Numbered from the stretch's first letter, positions 1-8,101 are shown. The stretch is 36,096 bases of DNA from Puniceicoccales bacterium (GCA_031273045.1 JAISSQ010000058.1:1-36096); one strand, 5' to 3'. The notes: generated by a model from the letters alone, not told the origin. Made by a program: numbers and translations.

Positions 1-148
1 ATACAATGGCCCCACAACGGTCCTTCGGCGCCAAGGCGCCACCGTCAAGGGCCCGTTCGCCCCGCGGCAACACCCGCATGGTTTGGTAAGTTTTTTTTTG
101 TGAAGGCCGCTTTCTCCGAGTTTGAAGTCGAAAGCCCCGCACGTCCCT
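1..148. other. window edge, no gene identified
   Basis: No gene can be assigned here. An open frame from the window edge ends near position 102 with no family resemblance that I recognise, so it may or may not be the 3' end of an upstream gene. A run of nine T lies at 91-99 and could belong to a weak terminator for such a gene, but I see no convincing stem before it. The long minus-strand frame across 45-884 is Arg/His-rich and is a shadow of the gene on the other strand. Confidence 0.4.
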
Positions 149-167
149 CCCCCCCCCCCCCCCCCCC
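149..167. repeat. 19-base poly-C tract upstream of the Cna-B surface protein
   Basis: An uninterrupted run of 19 C residues starts 166 bases before the start codon of the Cna-B protein gene. It is the longest homopolymer I see in the window; other runs rarely exceed eight or nine. Long homopolymers change length by slipped-strand mispairing, and in other bacteria such tracts upstream of surface-protein genes cause phase variation. Whether it modulates this promoter is inference. The exact length in an assembly is unreliable. Confidence 0.85.
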
Positions 168-192
168 TCCAATAAGCACACAAATCGTGCTG

Positions 193-275
193 CCGCAATG
201 AGTTATTGCGGTGTTTTGCCCCAAATTTCCCACACCTGCAACGGCGTGGGGAAATCCCTGCGTCCGCAAGACGCA
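193..275 (+). promoter_or_regulatory. hairpin-rich leader before the Cna-B gene
   Basis: Three stem-loops follow one another between the C tract and the start codon. The first pairs 193-199 with 205-211 (7 bp, loop GAGTT) and is followed by GTGTTTT-like sequence, so it could terminate upstream transcription or attenuate. The second pairs 225-233 with 246-255 with one bulge. The third pairs 259-264 with 270-275 (6 bp, loop CGCAA). An A/C-rich unstructured stretch (about 279-314) leads to the ATG. Function is not known; no riboswitch class is recognised. Confidence 0.4.
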
Positions 276-314
276 TCCACCACAAAACAAAAAACACACA
301 CACGTAATACACAG

Positions 315-3300
315 ATGAAATCTGTTCAGCAAAAACTCGGCAGGACGCTCGCTCTGCTCGTCGCGACTGCGGCGGCGGCAAGCGTCCCGCTTTCCAACGC
401 GGAAGGTTGCACCACCTACGGCACGACCTTCTTCCCGACCTACGTGGCACCGGTGACAACGGCGCCCACGTTTAACTACACGGTGCCGACCTACACGCCG
501 ACACCGGTTTACACGACACCGGCATACACGGTGCCGGTGTGCACGACGCCCACCTACACGGTGCCGTCCTACACGGTGCCGTCCTACACCGTGCCGTCCT
601 ACACCGTGCCGACCTGCACCGTGCCGACATACACGACGCCCACTTACACGTGGCCGACGTGCACGACGCCCACCGTCACGGTGCCAACGTGCCCGACGAC
701 GCCGACGACGCCGACGGTGCCGACCTGCCCCGTCACGCCGGAGCCGGACCCGACGCCTGCCGCGCAGCCCGTCTCCGACTGCGGCAAGACCCCCTACAGC
801 AACTGGTGGAAGTGGCAACGCGCCAAGTCCAAGTGCTCCACGCCCTCGGTGCCCGTGCTGCCGGTGGCGTTTCCGTGCACACACACCAGCGAGAAAATCT
901 CAATCTGGGTCAAGAAGGAGTGGCCGGTTAACGACGACAACACTGTCGCGCGCGAACCCATCACCATCCAACTCTACCAGAACGGCACACTCTACCGGAG
1001 CAGTTCGACGCCGCTCATCTACGACGTCCAAGCGCTCACCTACACCTACGGCTACCCGACATTCGGCGCCTCGGTGAAAGGACGCGACCTCTACGAGTTC
1101 AAGGACCTTCCGCGCAAGGACGCGCAAGGCAACGCCTACACCTACACCATCAAGGAAGTCGTCACCTCCGGCAACGCCTACTCCATCGTCCCCAGCGAGA
1201 CAAACGAGCACGGCTACGACCCAGAGACGCAGACGTTCACCATCAACCCGGAGACAACGCCCGTCGAATACTACGGCGGTCACTACTACGTCCTGCTCTT
1301 CAAAAACCAGCGCACCACCGGTGCGGCAACACAGTCGGACGAGCCACTTCCTGTGACCATCACCGTCACCAAGACGTGGAACGACTACGACAACGCCGCC
1401 GGCGAACGCCCCGAATCGCTGCTCAACGTCCCCGTCGGCGACTCGGTGTCCAAGAGCGCGTTCGAACTCGTCGCCACCATTGACGGCGAATCGACTGTCC
1501 TCCCCGCCGACGCCTACGACGTCGTCGAGACCAAGAACGGCAACACGTGGACCTACACGTTCACCGGCGCCGCGCTGACGCGCACCACCGGCGAAGCCGA
1601 CGTCTCCGCGCGCAAGCAAATCTACTACTCCGTTCGCGAAGCACTCGTCCCCGCCAACTACACGGCGTCCGACGTCGAACCGGAAAGCGCGACCGCGAGC
1701 GGCTTCGGTCCCGTCTCGTTCTCGCTCACCAACTCGCACAACGCGAACTGGACGCGCGAGACCACCTCGCTCGCCGTCACCAAGAAATGGGAAGACGCCG
1801 GCAACGCCTACGGCAAGCGCCCCGCCACCCTGCTCGCCGTCGCCGCGCAAGAAGCCGTCGTTGACGATGCCGGAGAAGTCATCACGCCCGCCGTCACCGG
1901 CGTCGCCGCCCTGCTGAAGGTCGTCCGAGTCAACTCGGTCAACGACGACGGCACACAGGTCGTCACGGATGTCAGCAGCAGTGCCACCGTCACCGCCGTT
2001 GAGAACCCTGACAGCAACACGTGGACCTACACGTTCAGCGGTCTGCCCAAATACGACGGCGAAAGCGAAGCGGACAAGCAACTCATCGCTTACACCGTCA
2101 TCGAGACCGTCGCCACCGGTTCCGGCCTCGCCGGCTACAAGAGCGAAATCGTCCGCACCGACGCCGTCGGCACCTACGCCGCGACCGAGTTCGTTCCCGA
2201 CGAGGACGCCACCGACGAGGAGAACGCCGCCGCCGCCGCCGCGCACGAAGCCGAGCAGGAGGCCGCCTACGCCGCCGCCGAAGCCGAAGTCGCCGCCAAC
2301 GGTCAAAGCGTCACCGTCACCAACACCTACGAGGAAGTTGAGTTCGCCTTCACCAAAATCTGGGACACCAAGGGCAACTCCGCCTTCCTGCCGGAAACCC
2401 TGACCGTCACGCTCTACGCCAACGGCGTCCAAAGCGGCGAGTCGGTCGCGTTCACCACCGCCGGCTACACCACCGAAGGGCAACTCTTCGTGAACACGTT
2501 CAAGTTCACCAACCTGCCCAAATACGCCGACGGCGTTGAAATCGTTTACAGCGTCGCCGAAACCGTCCCCGAAAACTTCGCGGCCAGCGTGCTGACCGAC
2601 GACAGCTTCGTTGCCGGCAACACCGTCGCCACCGGCGGCACACTCAAAAACGTGTTCGTCATTGGCAGTATTCGCACCGAGGTCAGCGTCACCAAACAAT
2701 GGGTGAAACCCGAACTGCCGTCAGCAACGTCGTCCGAAAATATCAACGAATACACTGACCCTCACGGTACCAAAGTGACCGAGACCATCACGACGACCAC
2801 GGCGTGGTCATACGTCGCTGACGTGCCGGAAACGCTCGCCCCCTACCTCACGCTCAAAGCGAACGGAGTCGCCGTCGAAGGCGTCACCGCCGTCAAGAGC
2901 GTCACCGAGGACGGCGTCGAGACCTACACGTTCGCAGACCTTCCGAAATACGACAGCACGTTCACCGAAATCACCTACACCGTCGTCGAGAGCACGGTTG
3001 ACGGTTTCGAGATTACCGGTGACGCCGAAGTCGCCGCCGGCGGCGCACTCGTCAACACCGCGAAGATCGTTTCAACAACGAGCACATCGTCCAGCGTGGA
3101 CTACGTTGACGACCTGCCGGATATCGTTCCCACGCCCGACGGCGAGAAAGTGAACTTCTGGGTCAAGGTGGACTTTGAGGACGCCGGCTCCGACGCCAGC
3201 ACCGTTAAGTTCCGCATCTGGCGCCAAGCCGGCGAGAACGGAACCATCGAACCGGTGACCACCGGTGCGACCTATTCCGCCCACTCCATCGGCGATAGCG

Positions 3301-3701
3301 GCGCGCTTCAATACATCTACAACGAAGCCACCGGCGTCTGGACTGTCCAGTTCGGTGGTCCGCTTCCTAACAACGTTGGTTCCCGCTATCTCTGGCAGTG
3401 GAGCAACCTCGACCGCTACACGACCGTTAATGGCGAAAAAGTGGAATACATCTACTACATTGAGCAACTCCCGCTCGCTGGCTACACGACGACGCTTCCC
3501 GAAGCCGTTGACCAAGCCGCGCAAGTCACCATTGACAACATCACCACCGGCGTCGCCGTGAAGATTAACTTCGAAGACCGTCGCCGCATCGAGTGGACCA
3601 GCAACGCTGCCACCGCTGTCACCATCCCGACGAATCTCCAGTCGGACGACCCGAACTACTACTTCGTCGCCTTCTTCCACAACGAGAAGACAACGGAGTA
3701 A
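315..3701 (+). CDS. secreted multi-domain Cna-B (isopeptide) surface protein with Cys/Tyr pentapeptide stalk
   Basis: A 1128-residue exported protein. The start at 315 is chosen because it opens a signal peptide (MKSVQQKLGRTLALLVATAA, cleavage near SNA-E); the frame is open back to 198 but that adds a non-signal leader. Residues about 54-141 are a low-complexity stalk of (Y/C)TxP(T/S) pentapeptides. Six Cna-B-like beta modules follow. Each has the three residues that form intramolecular Lys-Asn isopeptide bonds in this family: Lys near 200, 353, 490, 681, 794 and 951; Glu in YTIKE, YSVRE, YTVIE, YSVAE, YTVVE and YYIEQ; Asn in the last strand (473, 670, 779, 914 and 1123 for modules 2-6). Module 3 carries an Ala/Glu-rich insertion. 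There is no LPxTG or membrane anchor, so attachment is unclear. A role as adhesin or surface stalk is inferred. Followed by its own terminator, so it is probably monocistronic. Confidence 0.88.
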   Translation: MKSVQQKLGRTLALLVATAAAASVPLSNAEGCTTYGTTFFPTYVAPVTTAPTFNYTVPTYTPTPVYTTPAYTVPVCTTPTYTVPSYTVPSYTVPSYTVPTCTVPTYTTPTYTWPTCTTPTVTVPTCPTTPTTPTVPTCPVTPEPDPTPAAQPVSDCGKTPYSNWWKWQRAKSKCSTPSVPVLPVAFPCTHTSEKISIWVKKEWPVNDDNTVAREPITIQLYQNGTLYRSSSTPLIYDVQALTYTYGYPTFGASVKGRDLYEFKDLPRKDAQGNAYTYTIKEVVTSGNAYSIVPSETNEHGYDPETQTFTINPETTPVEYYGGHYYVLLFKNQRTTGAATQSDEPLPVTITVTKTWNDYDNAAGERPESLLNVPVGDSVSKSAFELVATIDGESTVLPADAYDVVETKNGNTWTYTFTGAALTRTTGEADVSARKQIYYSVREALVPANYTASDVEPESATASGFGPVSFSLTNSHNANWTRETTSLAVTKKWEDAGNAYGKRPATLLAVAAQEAVVDDAGEVITPAVTGVAALLKVVRVNSVNDDGTQVVTDVSSSATVTAVENPDSNTWTYTFSGLPKYDGESEADKQLIAYTVIETVATGSGLAGYKSEIVRTDAVGTYAATEFVPDEDATDEENAAAAAAHEAEQEAAYAAAEAEVAANGQSVTVTNTYEEVEFAFTKIWDTKGNSAFLPETLTVTLYANGVQSGESVAFTTAGYTTEGQLFVNTFKFTNLPKYADGVEIVYSVAETVPENFAASVLTDDSFVAGNTVATGGTLKNVFVIGSIRTEVSVTKQWVKPELPSATSSENINEYTDPHGTKVTETITTTTAWSYVADVPETLAPYLTLKANGVAVEGVTAVKSVTEDGVETYTFADLPKYDSTFTEITYTVVESTVDGFEITGDAEVAAGGALVNTAKIVSTTSTSSSVDYVDDLPDIVPTPDGEKVNFWVKVDFEDAGSDASTVKFRIWRQAGENGTIEPVTTGATYSAHSIGDSGALQYIYNEATGVWTVQFGGPLPNNVGSRYLWQWSNLDRYTTVNGEKVEYIYYIEQLPLAGYTTTLPEAVDQAAQVTIDNITTGVAVKINFEDRRRIEWTSNAATAVTIPTNLQSDDPNYYFVAFFHNEKTTE
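474..735 (+). repeat. 15-bp coding repeats for (Y/C)TxP(T/S) pentapeptides
   Basis: Imperfect tandem 15-bp units, such as the three successive copies around 555-605, encode five-residue repeats with Tyr or Cys at the first position and Pro at the fourth. The Cys and Tyr periodicity suggests an extended polyproline-like rod that could be cross-linked by disulfides. Copy number probably varies between strains, as is typical for such tracts. Confidence 0.8.
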
Positions 3702-3730
3702 TAACCCCCGCGCGGCTTGCCCGCGCATAC

Positions 3731-3811
3731 GTCACCGGCGGCACGGAAACCCCCGCCGGTGACTCAACAACCCCCGCGACCCGTCGGCTCACCGCCGGCG
3801 GGTCGTTTTTT
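3731..3811 (+). terminator. rho-independent terminator region after the Cna-B gene
   Basis: Two hairpins follow the stop codon. The first pairs 3731-3741 with 3753-3763, a perfect 11-bp stem built from the CACCGGCGG-type repeat, without a T tract. The second pairs 3778-3784 with 3799-3805 (CGACCCG with CGGGTCG) and is followed directly by six T at 3806-3811, the classic intrinsic terminator arrangement. Confidence 0.75.
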
Positions 3812-3888
3812 GCGCGGCGCGCGACGACACCACCGGCAGCCAATTCACCGTTGCCGGTGGCGCGCCGCCGGCAACATTCGCCCGCGCT

Positions 3889-4458
3889 ATGAGCGACATG
3901 ACCATTGAGCAACGCCTCGAAAAATTCTCCACGCAGACGCCGGACATTGACCCGACCGCCGTCGTGCTCCCCGGCGCCACCATCATCGGCGCCGTCAAAC
4001 TCGGTCCGCAGGCGAGCGTCTTCCCCGGCGCCGTCCTGCGCGGCGACATCGAACGCATCGAAATCGGCGAGGGGTCGAACGTGCAGGACGGCGTGGTGAT
4101 TCACCTCGCCGACGACCTGCCGTGCGTCGTCGGCAAGCACGTCACCATCGGACACCGCGCGATGGTGCACGCCTGCACCGTCGGCGACGGCTGCCTGATT
4201 GGCATGAGCGCGACGGTTCTGGACGGCGCGGTCGTCGGCGCCGGCAGCATCGTCGGCGCGCACTCGCTCGTCACCAAGGGGACGCAAATCCCGCCCAACT
4301 CGCTCGTGATGGGCGTTCCGGCGCGCGTCGTGCGCGAGTTGAGCGAGACGGAAATCGGCTCCGGCGAGCGCATGGCGCGCAAATACACCGTCGTCTCCGC
4401 GACGCTCAAAAAGAAGATGGCGACCGCCTATGCCGAGAACCCGCCAATCATCGTCTGA
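3889..4458 (+). CDS. gamma-carbonic anhydrase-like hexapeptide-repeat protein
   Basis: A 189-residue left-handed beta-helix protein of the gamma-carbonic anhydrase/YrdA/PaaY group, expected to be a cytoplasmic trimer binding a metal between subunits. The key residues of archaeal Cam appear in order: Arg51 and Asp53 (RGD), Gln66 and Asp67 (QDG), and three metal-ligand histidines His72, His89 and His94. Hexapeptide repeats run through residues 22-145, with a C-terminal helix. It lacks the acidic loop of true Cam, so carbonic anhydrase activity cannot be assumed; the alternative is a CoA-thioesterase or acyl-transfer accessory role as in PaaY. ATG at 3898 is an equally possible start. It overlaps the next gene by 29 bp, suggesting co-transcription. 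Confidence 0.85.
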   Translation: MSDMTIEQRLEKFSTQTPDIDPTAVVLPGATIIGAVKLGPQASVFPGAVLRGDIERIEIGEGSNVQDGVVIHLADDLPCVVGKHVTIGHRAMVHACTVGDGCLIGMSATVLDGAVVGAGSIVGAHSLVTKGTQIPPNSLVMGVPARVVRELSETEIGSGERMARKYTVVSATLKKKMATAYAENPPIIV

Positions 4459-5089
4459 CGCCGGCGCGCCGGCGGTGGCGGTGCCGCTGACGCCGCCGCC
4501 GGTGCTCGTCGTGGGCTTTTCGGGAAAGCGCGAAATCCCCGACCCCGCGCGCGTCGCCGCCGGCATTGACGCCGCGCTCGAATGGATTTTGCGCGCCACC
4601 GGCAGTGCCGCCGGAGGTCGCCCGCTTGTCGCGCTTTCCGCCGTGGCGGAAGGCGCGGACACGCTTTTCGCCGAAGCCGTCCTCGCGCGCGGCATCCCGT
4701 GGCGCCTCATCCTCCCCTTCCCGCCGGCGGATTTCTTCGCCGCGTTCGCGTCACCGGCGGCGCGCGAACGCGCGGAAAAACTGGCGGCGCGCGCCGGCAG
4801 CATCGAGTTCCCCGAAACCGCGCCCGACGGACTGCCGGTGCGCCCGCTCGACCCCGACCCCGACGAAAAACGCTGCACCGACGCCGCCCACGCGCGCTGC
4901 GGCGTGCGCCTCGTGGACGCCGCCGACATGCTCGTCATCGTCACCGACGGTGCCCCCGCGCGCGGTCCCGGCGGCAGCAGTGAAATCCTGCAAAACGCCC
5001 GCGCGCGCGGAAAACCCTGCGTCGTCATCCACCGCGACACCGGCGAAATCGAATTCCCACCGACCACCGGCACTGACCACCGGCACTGA
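4430..5089 (+). CDS. SLOG-like Rossmann-fold protein, function unknown
   Basis: A 219-residue protein whose first strand VLVVGFSGKRE (residues 25-35) and the segment LSAVAEGADTLFAEAVLARG followed by LILPFPPADFF resemble SLOG/DprA-type nucleotide-binding Rossmann proteins. These typically start with a G-T/S-G-x-R loop and contain AEGAD and LPF motifs. A later strand, MLVIVTDGAPARGPGGSSE, fits the second nucleotide-contacting loop, and KPCVVIHRD the last strand. It overlaps the gamma-carbonic anhydrase gene, so translation may be coupled. The final residues (TTGTDHRH) lie in a tandem ACTGACC repeat, so the C-terminus has probably been altered by repeat expansion. The ligand is unknown; binding of a nucleotide or ADP-ribose derivative is inferred from the fold only. 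Confidence 0.65.
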   Translation: MPRTRQSSSDAGAPAVAVPLTPPPVLVVGFSGKREIPDPARVAAGIDAALEWILRATGSAAGGRPLVALSAVAEGADTLFAEAVLARGIPWRLILPFPPADFFAAFASPAARERAEKLAARAGSIEFPETAPDGLPVRPLDPDPDEKRCTDAAHARCGVRLVDAADMLVIVTDGAPARGPGGSSEILQNARARGKPCVVIHRDTGEIEFPPTTGTDHRH

Positions 5090-5109
5090 CCACTGACCAC
5101 TGACCACTG
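5061..5109. repeat. short tandem repeat (ACTGACC / CCACCGGCACTGA units)
   Basis: Two 13-base units containing CCGGCACTGACCA are followed by three 7-base ACTGACC units. The tract covers the end and stop codon of the SLOG-like gene and fills most of the gap to the convergent fabG stop at 5116. No terminator stem is evident between the two convergent genes. Confidence 0.75.
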
Positions 5110-5115
5110 CCGCCG

Positions 5116-5862
5116 CTACATCGCCATTCCGCCGTCCACGCCGAAGATTTGACCGGTGATGTAGCCGGCGTTTTCGGAGGCGAGGAAGTTGGCGAGCGCG
5201 GCGATGTCGGCGGGAGTTCCGAAGCGGCGCAGCGGCACGTTGCGCATGATGGCGTCCTTCTGCTCCGGCGTGAGTTTGTCGGTCATGTCGGTCGTCACGA
5301 ACCCCGGCGCGATGGTGTTGGCGGTGATGGTGCGCGAGGCGAGTTCGCGCGCGAGCGACATCGTGAACCCGTGCAGCCCCGCCTTGGCGGCGGCGTAGTT
5401 CGCCTGACCGGCGTTGCCCATGCGACCGACGACGGAGCCGATGTTGATGATGCGCCCCCAGCGTTTCTTGGTCATCGGGCGCACGAGGTTGCGCGTCCAG
5501 AAAAACGCCGCCGAAAGGTTGGTCGCGAGCACGTCGCCCCACTCCGCGTCGCTCATGCGCAACAGCAGGTTGTCGCGCGTGATGCCGGCGTTGTTGACGA
5601 GGATGTCCACGCCGCCGAACTCGGCGTTGACCGCCTCGCACACGGCGGCGGCGGCGGCGGGGTCGGAGACGTCGGCGGGGAATGCCCGCGCCTTGCCGCC
5701 GGCGGCGGTGATGGCGTCGGCGACGCCCCCGCAGGACGCGGGGTTTTTTGAGACGCACAGGACGGTGTGACCGTCGGCGGCGAAGGTTTCCGCAATGGCT
5801 TTTCCGATGCCGCGTCCGGCGCCGGTGACGAGTGCGATGCGAGGTTGGTGGGCGAGGAGCAT
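5116..5862 (-). CDS. fabG: 3-oxoacyl-[acyl-carrier-protein] reductase
   Basis: A 248-residue short-chain dehydrogenase of the FabG type, which reduces 3-oxoacyl-ACP with NADPH in type II fatty acid synthesis in the cytoplasm. It has the cofactor loop TGAGRGIG (13-20), the NNAG motif (90-93), and the catalytic tetrad Asn115, Ser143, Tyr156 and Lys160 (YAAAK). The ending GQIFGVDGGMAM is typical of FabG. Length is normal. It lies last in a minus-strand run behind the oppC-type gene with an 86-bp gap filled by CCGGTGG repeats. No other fab gene or acpP is adjacent, unlike the usual fabD-fabG-acpP-fabF cluster. Another SDR activity is possible but the match is close. Confidence 0.9.
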   Translation of the reverse strand: MLLAHQPRIALVTGAGRGIGKAIAETFAADGHTVLCVSKNPASCGGVADAITAAGGKARAFPADVSDPAAAAAVCEAVNAEFGGVDILVNNAGITRDNLLLRMSDAEWGDVLATNLSAAFFWTRNLVRPMTKKRWGRIINIGSVVGRMGNAGQANYAAAKAGLHGFTMSLARELASRTITANTIAPGFVTTDMTDKLTPEQKDAIMRNVPLRRFGTPADIAALANFLASENAGYITGQIFGVDGGMAM

Positions 5863-5925
5863 GTGAGCCGCGTTTGGGAACGGTTTTTGCGGGGAAGGTC
5901 AAGAAACGACATCGCCGCCGGTGGT

Positions 5926-5960
5926 GCTGCCGGTGGTGGTGCCGGTGGTCACGGTTTTGC
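5926..5960. repeat. CCGGTGGTG-type repeat cluster between fabG and oppC
   Basis: Four CCGGTGGT-like units lie in tandem with short spacers, one of many clusters of this repeat in the window. It lies in the gap and reaches the 3' end of the permease gene, whose last codons (AAKP) are just inside. Confidence 0.7.
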
Positions 5961-6800
5961 CGCGCGGGGGTCGAGCAGGTCGCGCAGGGCGTCGCCGAGG
6001 AAGTTCAGCGCGAGGAGCGTCGCCGAGAACGCCGCGCCGGGGAAGACCAGCAGCCACGGGCACTCCTCCATCGCGTCCGCGCCTTCCTTGATGAGCAGGC
6101 CCCACGAGGTCAGCGGCGGGCGCACACCAAGTCCGAGAAAACTCACGAACGCCTCCGTGAGCATCACCGACGGCACCGTGAGCGTGGCATAGACGGCGAC
6201 GAGGCCGGCGAGGTTCGGCAGGACGTGCCGCAGCAGGATGCGCGGCGTCGTCTGTCCGAGCGCCACCGCCGCCTCGATGAACGGGCGCGCGCGCAGCGAG
6301 CGGGTCTCGTTGCGCACGACGCGCGCCATCGTGAGCCACGAGACCGCGCCGACGGCGGCGTAGATGAGCAGCAGGTCCTGCCCGAAGACGACCGTGAGCA
6401 AAATCACCAGCAGCGTGAACGGCAGCGCGTTGAGCGCGTCGAGCGCGCTCGTCATCACCGCGTCCGCGCGCCCGCCCGCCCAGCCGGCGCCGACGCCGTA
6501 GGAGACGCCGATGAGCACCGACACGAGGGTCGCCACCAGCCCGACTTGCAGCGAGACGCGGCCGCCTTGCAGGAGGCGCGCGAGCAGGTCGCGGCCGAGG
6601 ACGTCGGTGCCCAGCCAGTGCGCCGCCGACGGTCCGGCGGGACCGAGCGCGCGGTCCTGCGCCACGGGGTCGAAGGGCAGCAGCGGTCCGGCGGCGCACG
6701 CGAGCGCGACGAGCAGCAGGAACGCCGCCGGAAGCGCGAACGCGGGGCGCGTCAGCCGCCGCGCGAAACCGGCATCGCGATCCGCGCCGGTGCCGCTCAC
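5949..6800 (-). CDS. oligopeptide/nickel-type ABC transporter permease (OppC/DppC family)
   Basis: A 283-residue inner-membrane permease. The start is GTG at 6800, which overlaps the TGA stop of the oppB-type gene (GTGA), so translation is coupled; the open frame upstream is a shadow of that gene. It has the OppC N-terminal pattern: one membrane helix, then PFDPVAQD and HWLGTDVLGRDLLARLLQGG, then five more helices. The EAA loop region is EAAVALGQTTPRILLRHVLPN, and the C-terminal signature is FLGLGVRPPLTSWGLLI. No ATPase or substrate-binding protein lies in the window, so the substrate (peptide, nickel or sugar) cannot be given. Confidence 0.9.
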   Translation of the reverse strand: MSGTGADRDAGFARRLTRPAFALPAAFLLLVALACAAGPLLPFDPVAQDRALGPAGPSAAHWLGTDVLGRDLLARLLQGGRVSLQVGLVATLVSVLIGVSYGVGAGWAGGRADAVMTSALDALNALPFTLLVILLTVVFGQDLLLIYAAVGAVSWLTMARVVRNETRSLRARPFIEAAVALGQTTPRILLRHVLPNLAGLVAVYATLTVPSVMLTEAFVSFLGLGVRPPLTSWGLLIKEGADAMEECPWLLVFPGAAFSATLLALNFLGDALRDLLDPRAAKP

Positions 6801-7759
6801 GCGCCGCCCCCTTCCGCGCCGCCGGTGCCGCCGCCGCCGGCAACGCTCCGGCGCAGGCGCGGGTTGAGCCAGACGACGGCGACTTCGACGGCGAGGTTGA
6901 GCGCCATCAGCGCCGCCGCGTAGAAGAGCACCGTGCCGCAAATCATCGTGTATTCGCGGTCGAAGGCGGAGGACACGAAGAGCCGCCCCAGTCCGGGGAT
7001 GTTGAAGACCGACTCGATGACGAACGAGCCGCTGAGCAGCCCCGCCGCCGCCGGTCCGAGGAACGTCACCACCGGCGTCAGCGCGTTGCGCAGCCCGTGC
7101 ACGAACCACACGCGCGCCTCGGACAGCCCCTTCGCGCGCGCCGTCCGCATGTAGTCCTGACCGGCGACTTCGAGCATCGAGGCGCGGGTGAGCCGCGCCA
7201 GCGGGGCGGCGACGGTCAGCCCCAGCGCGAGCGCCGGCAGAACGCGGTCGCCGGCGGTGTCCCAGCCCAGCGCGTTGAACACGCCCAATTTGAGCGCGAA
7301 CACGAGCGCGAGCAGCGGACCGAGCACGAACGCCGGCACGCACACACCGAGCGCCGCCGCCCCCGTGAGCGCGCGGTCGAGGCGCGAGCCGTGCCGCCGC
7401 GCCGCGAGCGCGCCCGCCGGAATTCCGGCGAGGATGGCGGCGAGCAACGCCCACGCGCCGAGTTCGGCGGAGACGCGCGCGCGCTGCGCGATGAGTTCGC
7501 CCACGCTCCAGCCGGGATACTTGTAGGACGGACCGAGGTCGCCGCGCGCGAGGTTCGCCATGTAGCGGACGTATTGCTCCGCGAGCGGCCGGTCCAAGCC
7601 GTAGTGGGCGTTCAGGCGCGCCTTCACGTGCTCCGGCAGCGGCCGCTCCATGTCGAACGGTCCGCCCGGCGCGAAGCGGGCGAGGAAGAACACCGCGGTG
7701 GCGACAATCCACAGCACCGGCAGCATCGCCAGCGCGCGCTTGAGCAGGAAGGAAAGCAT
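6797..7759 (-). CDS. oligopeptide/nickel-type ABC transporter permease (OppB/DppB family)
   Basis: A 320-residue inner-membrane permease pairing with the OppC-type product. The N-terminal helix LLKRALAMLPVLWIVATAVF, the segment APGGPFD and the phrase HYGLDRPLAEQYVRYM are diagnostic of OppB/DppB proteins. The EAA region reads QDYMRTARAKGLSEARVW, followed by SVFNIPGLGRLFVSSAFDRDY-like sequence. The C-terminal tail (AGGGGTGGAEGGGA) is low-complexity and coded by CCGGCGG repeats, so it is probably a late extension. It follows the lipoprotein gene by 15 bp and overlaps oppC by 3 bp, forming one operon. Confidence 0.9.
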   Translation of the reverse strand: MLSFLLKRALAMLPVLWIVATAVFFLARFAPGGPFDMERPLPEHVKARLNAHYGLDRPLAEQYVRYMANLARGDLGPSYKYPGWSVGELIAQRARVSAELGAWALLAAILAGIPAGALAARRHGSRLDRALTGAAALGVCVPAFVLGPLLALVFALKLGVFNALGWDTAGDRVLPALALGLTVAAPLARLTRASMLEVAGQDYMRTARAKGLSEARVWFVHGLRNALTPVVTFLGPAAAGLLSGSFVIESVFNIPGLGRLFVSSAFDREYTMICGTVLFYAAALMALNLAVEVAVVWLNPRLRRSVAGGGGTGGAEGGGA

Positions 7760-7774
7760 CGCCGGCGGCGCGGA

Positions 7775-8101
7775 TTATTTTTTCGCGGCGGCTTCGCGCT
7801 CGGCGGCGGCGCGCTCTTTCTCGACGCGCTCCTCAAGTTCTTCGAGCGAGGGGCGCGGCGGCAGGTTGTAGGGGTTGCCGCCGACGGCACCGTTGATGGC
7901 GTCCCGCTCGTAAGGGTTCAGATTGGGGTTGCGCTGCTGGCGGTCGCGCCGGCGCTCGTCGAGACGCTCCATTTCGCGGTCGAGGTCGCCGTCGAAATCG
8001 GCGTCGCTTCCGAAAAACGGGATGAACATGCAACCGCCGCAGACGAGCGCGGCGGTCAGGAGGGCGGCGCGAAGCGCGGCGGTGGCGGTGGCGCGAATCA
8101 T
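7775..8101 (-). CDS. small putative lipoprotein, charged C-terminus
   Basis: A 108-residue protein starting at MIRATATAAL. It has an N-terminal hydrophobic segment (ALRAALLTAALVCGGC) ending in a candidate lipobox cysteine. The residue three before that Cys is itself Cys, which is atypical, so lipidation is likely but not certain. The mature part is highly charged: a DLDREMERLDERRRDRQQ stretch, a NPYERDAINGAVGGNPYNLPPRP linker and an Arg/Glu/Ala-rich helix ending KK. I do not recognise a family. It is first in the permease operon, 15 bp ahead of oppB, but is far too small to be the solute-binding protein. Confidence 0.6.
   Translation of the reverse strand: MIRATATAALRAALLTAALVCGGCMFIPFFGSDADFDGDLDREMERLDERRRDRQQRNPNLNPYERDAINGAVGGNPYNLPPRPSLEELEERVEKERAAAEREAAAKK

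Noticed and set aside
900-2699. A 599-codon minus-strand frame opposite the Cna-B gene
   Set aside because: Its composition (Gly, Asp and Val repeats) mirrors the repetitive beta modules on the plus strand; there is no start context and no recognisable domain.
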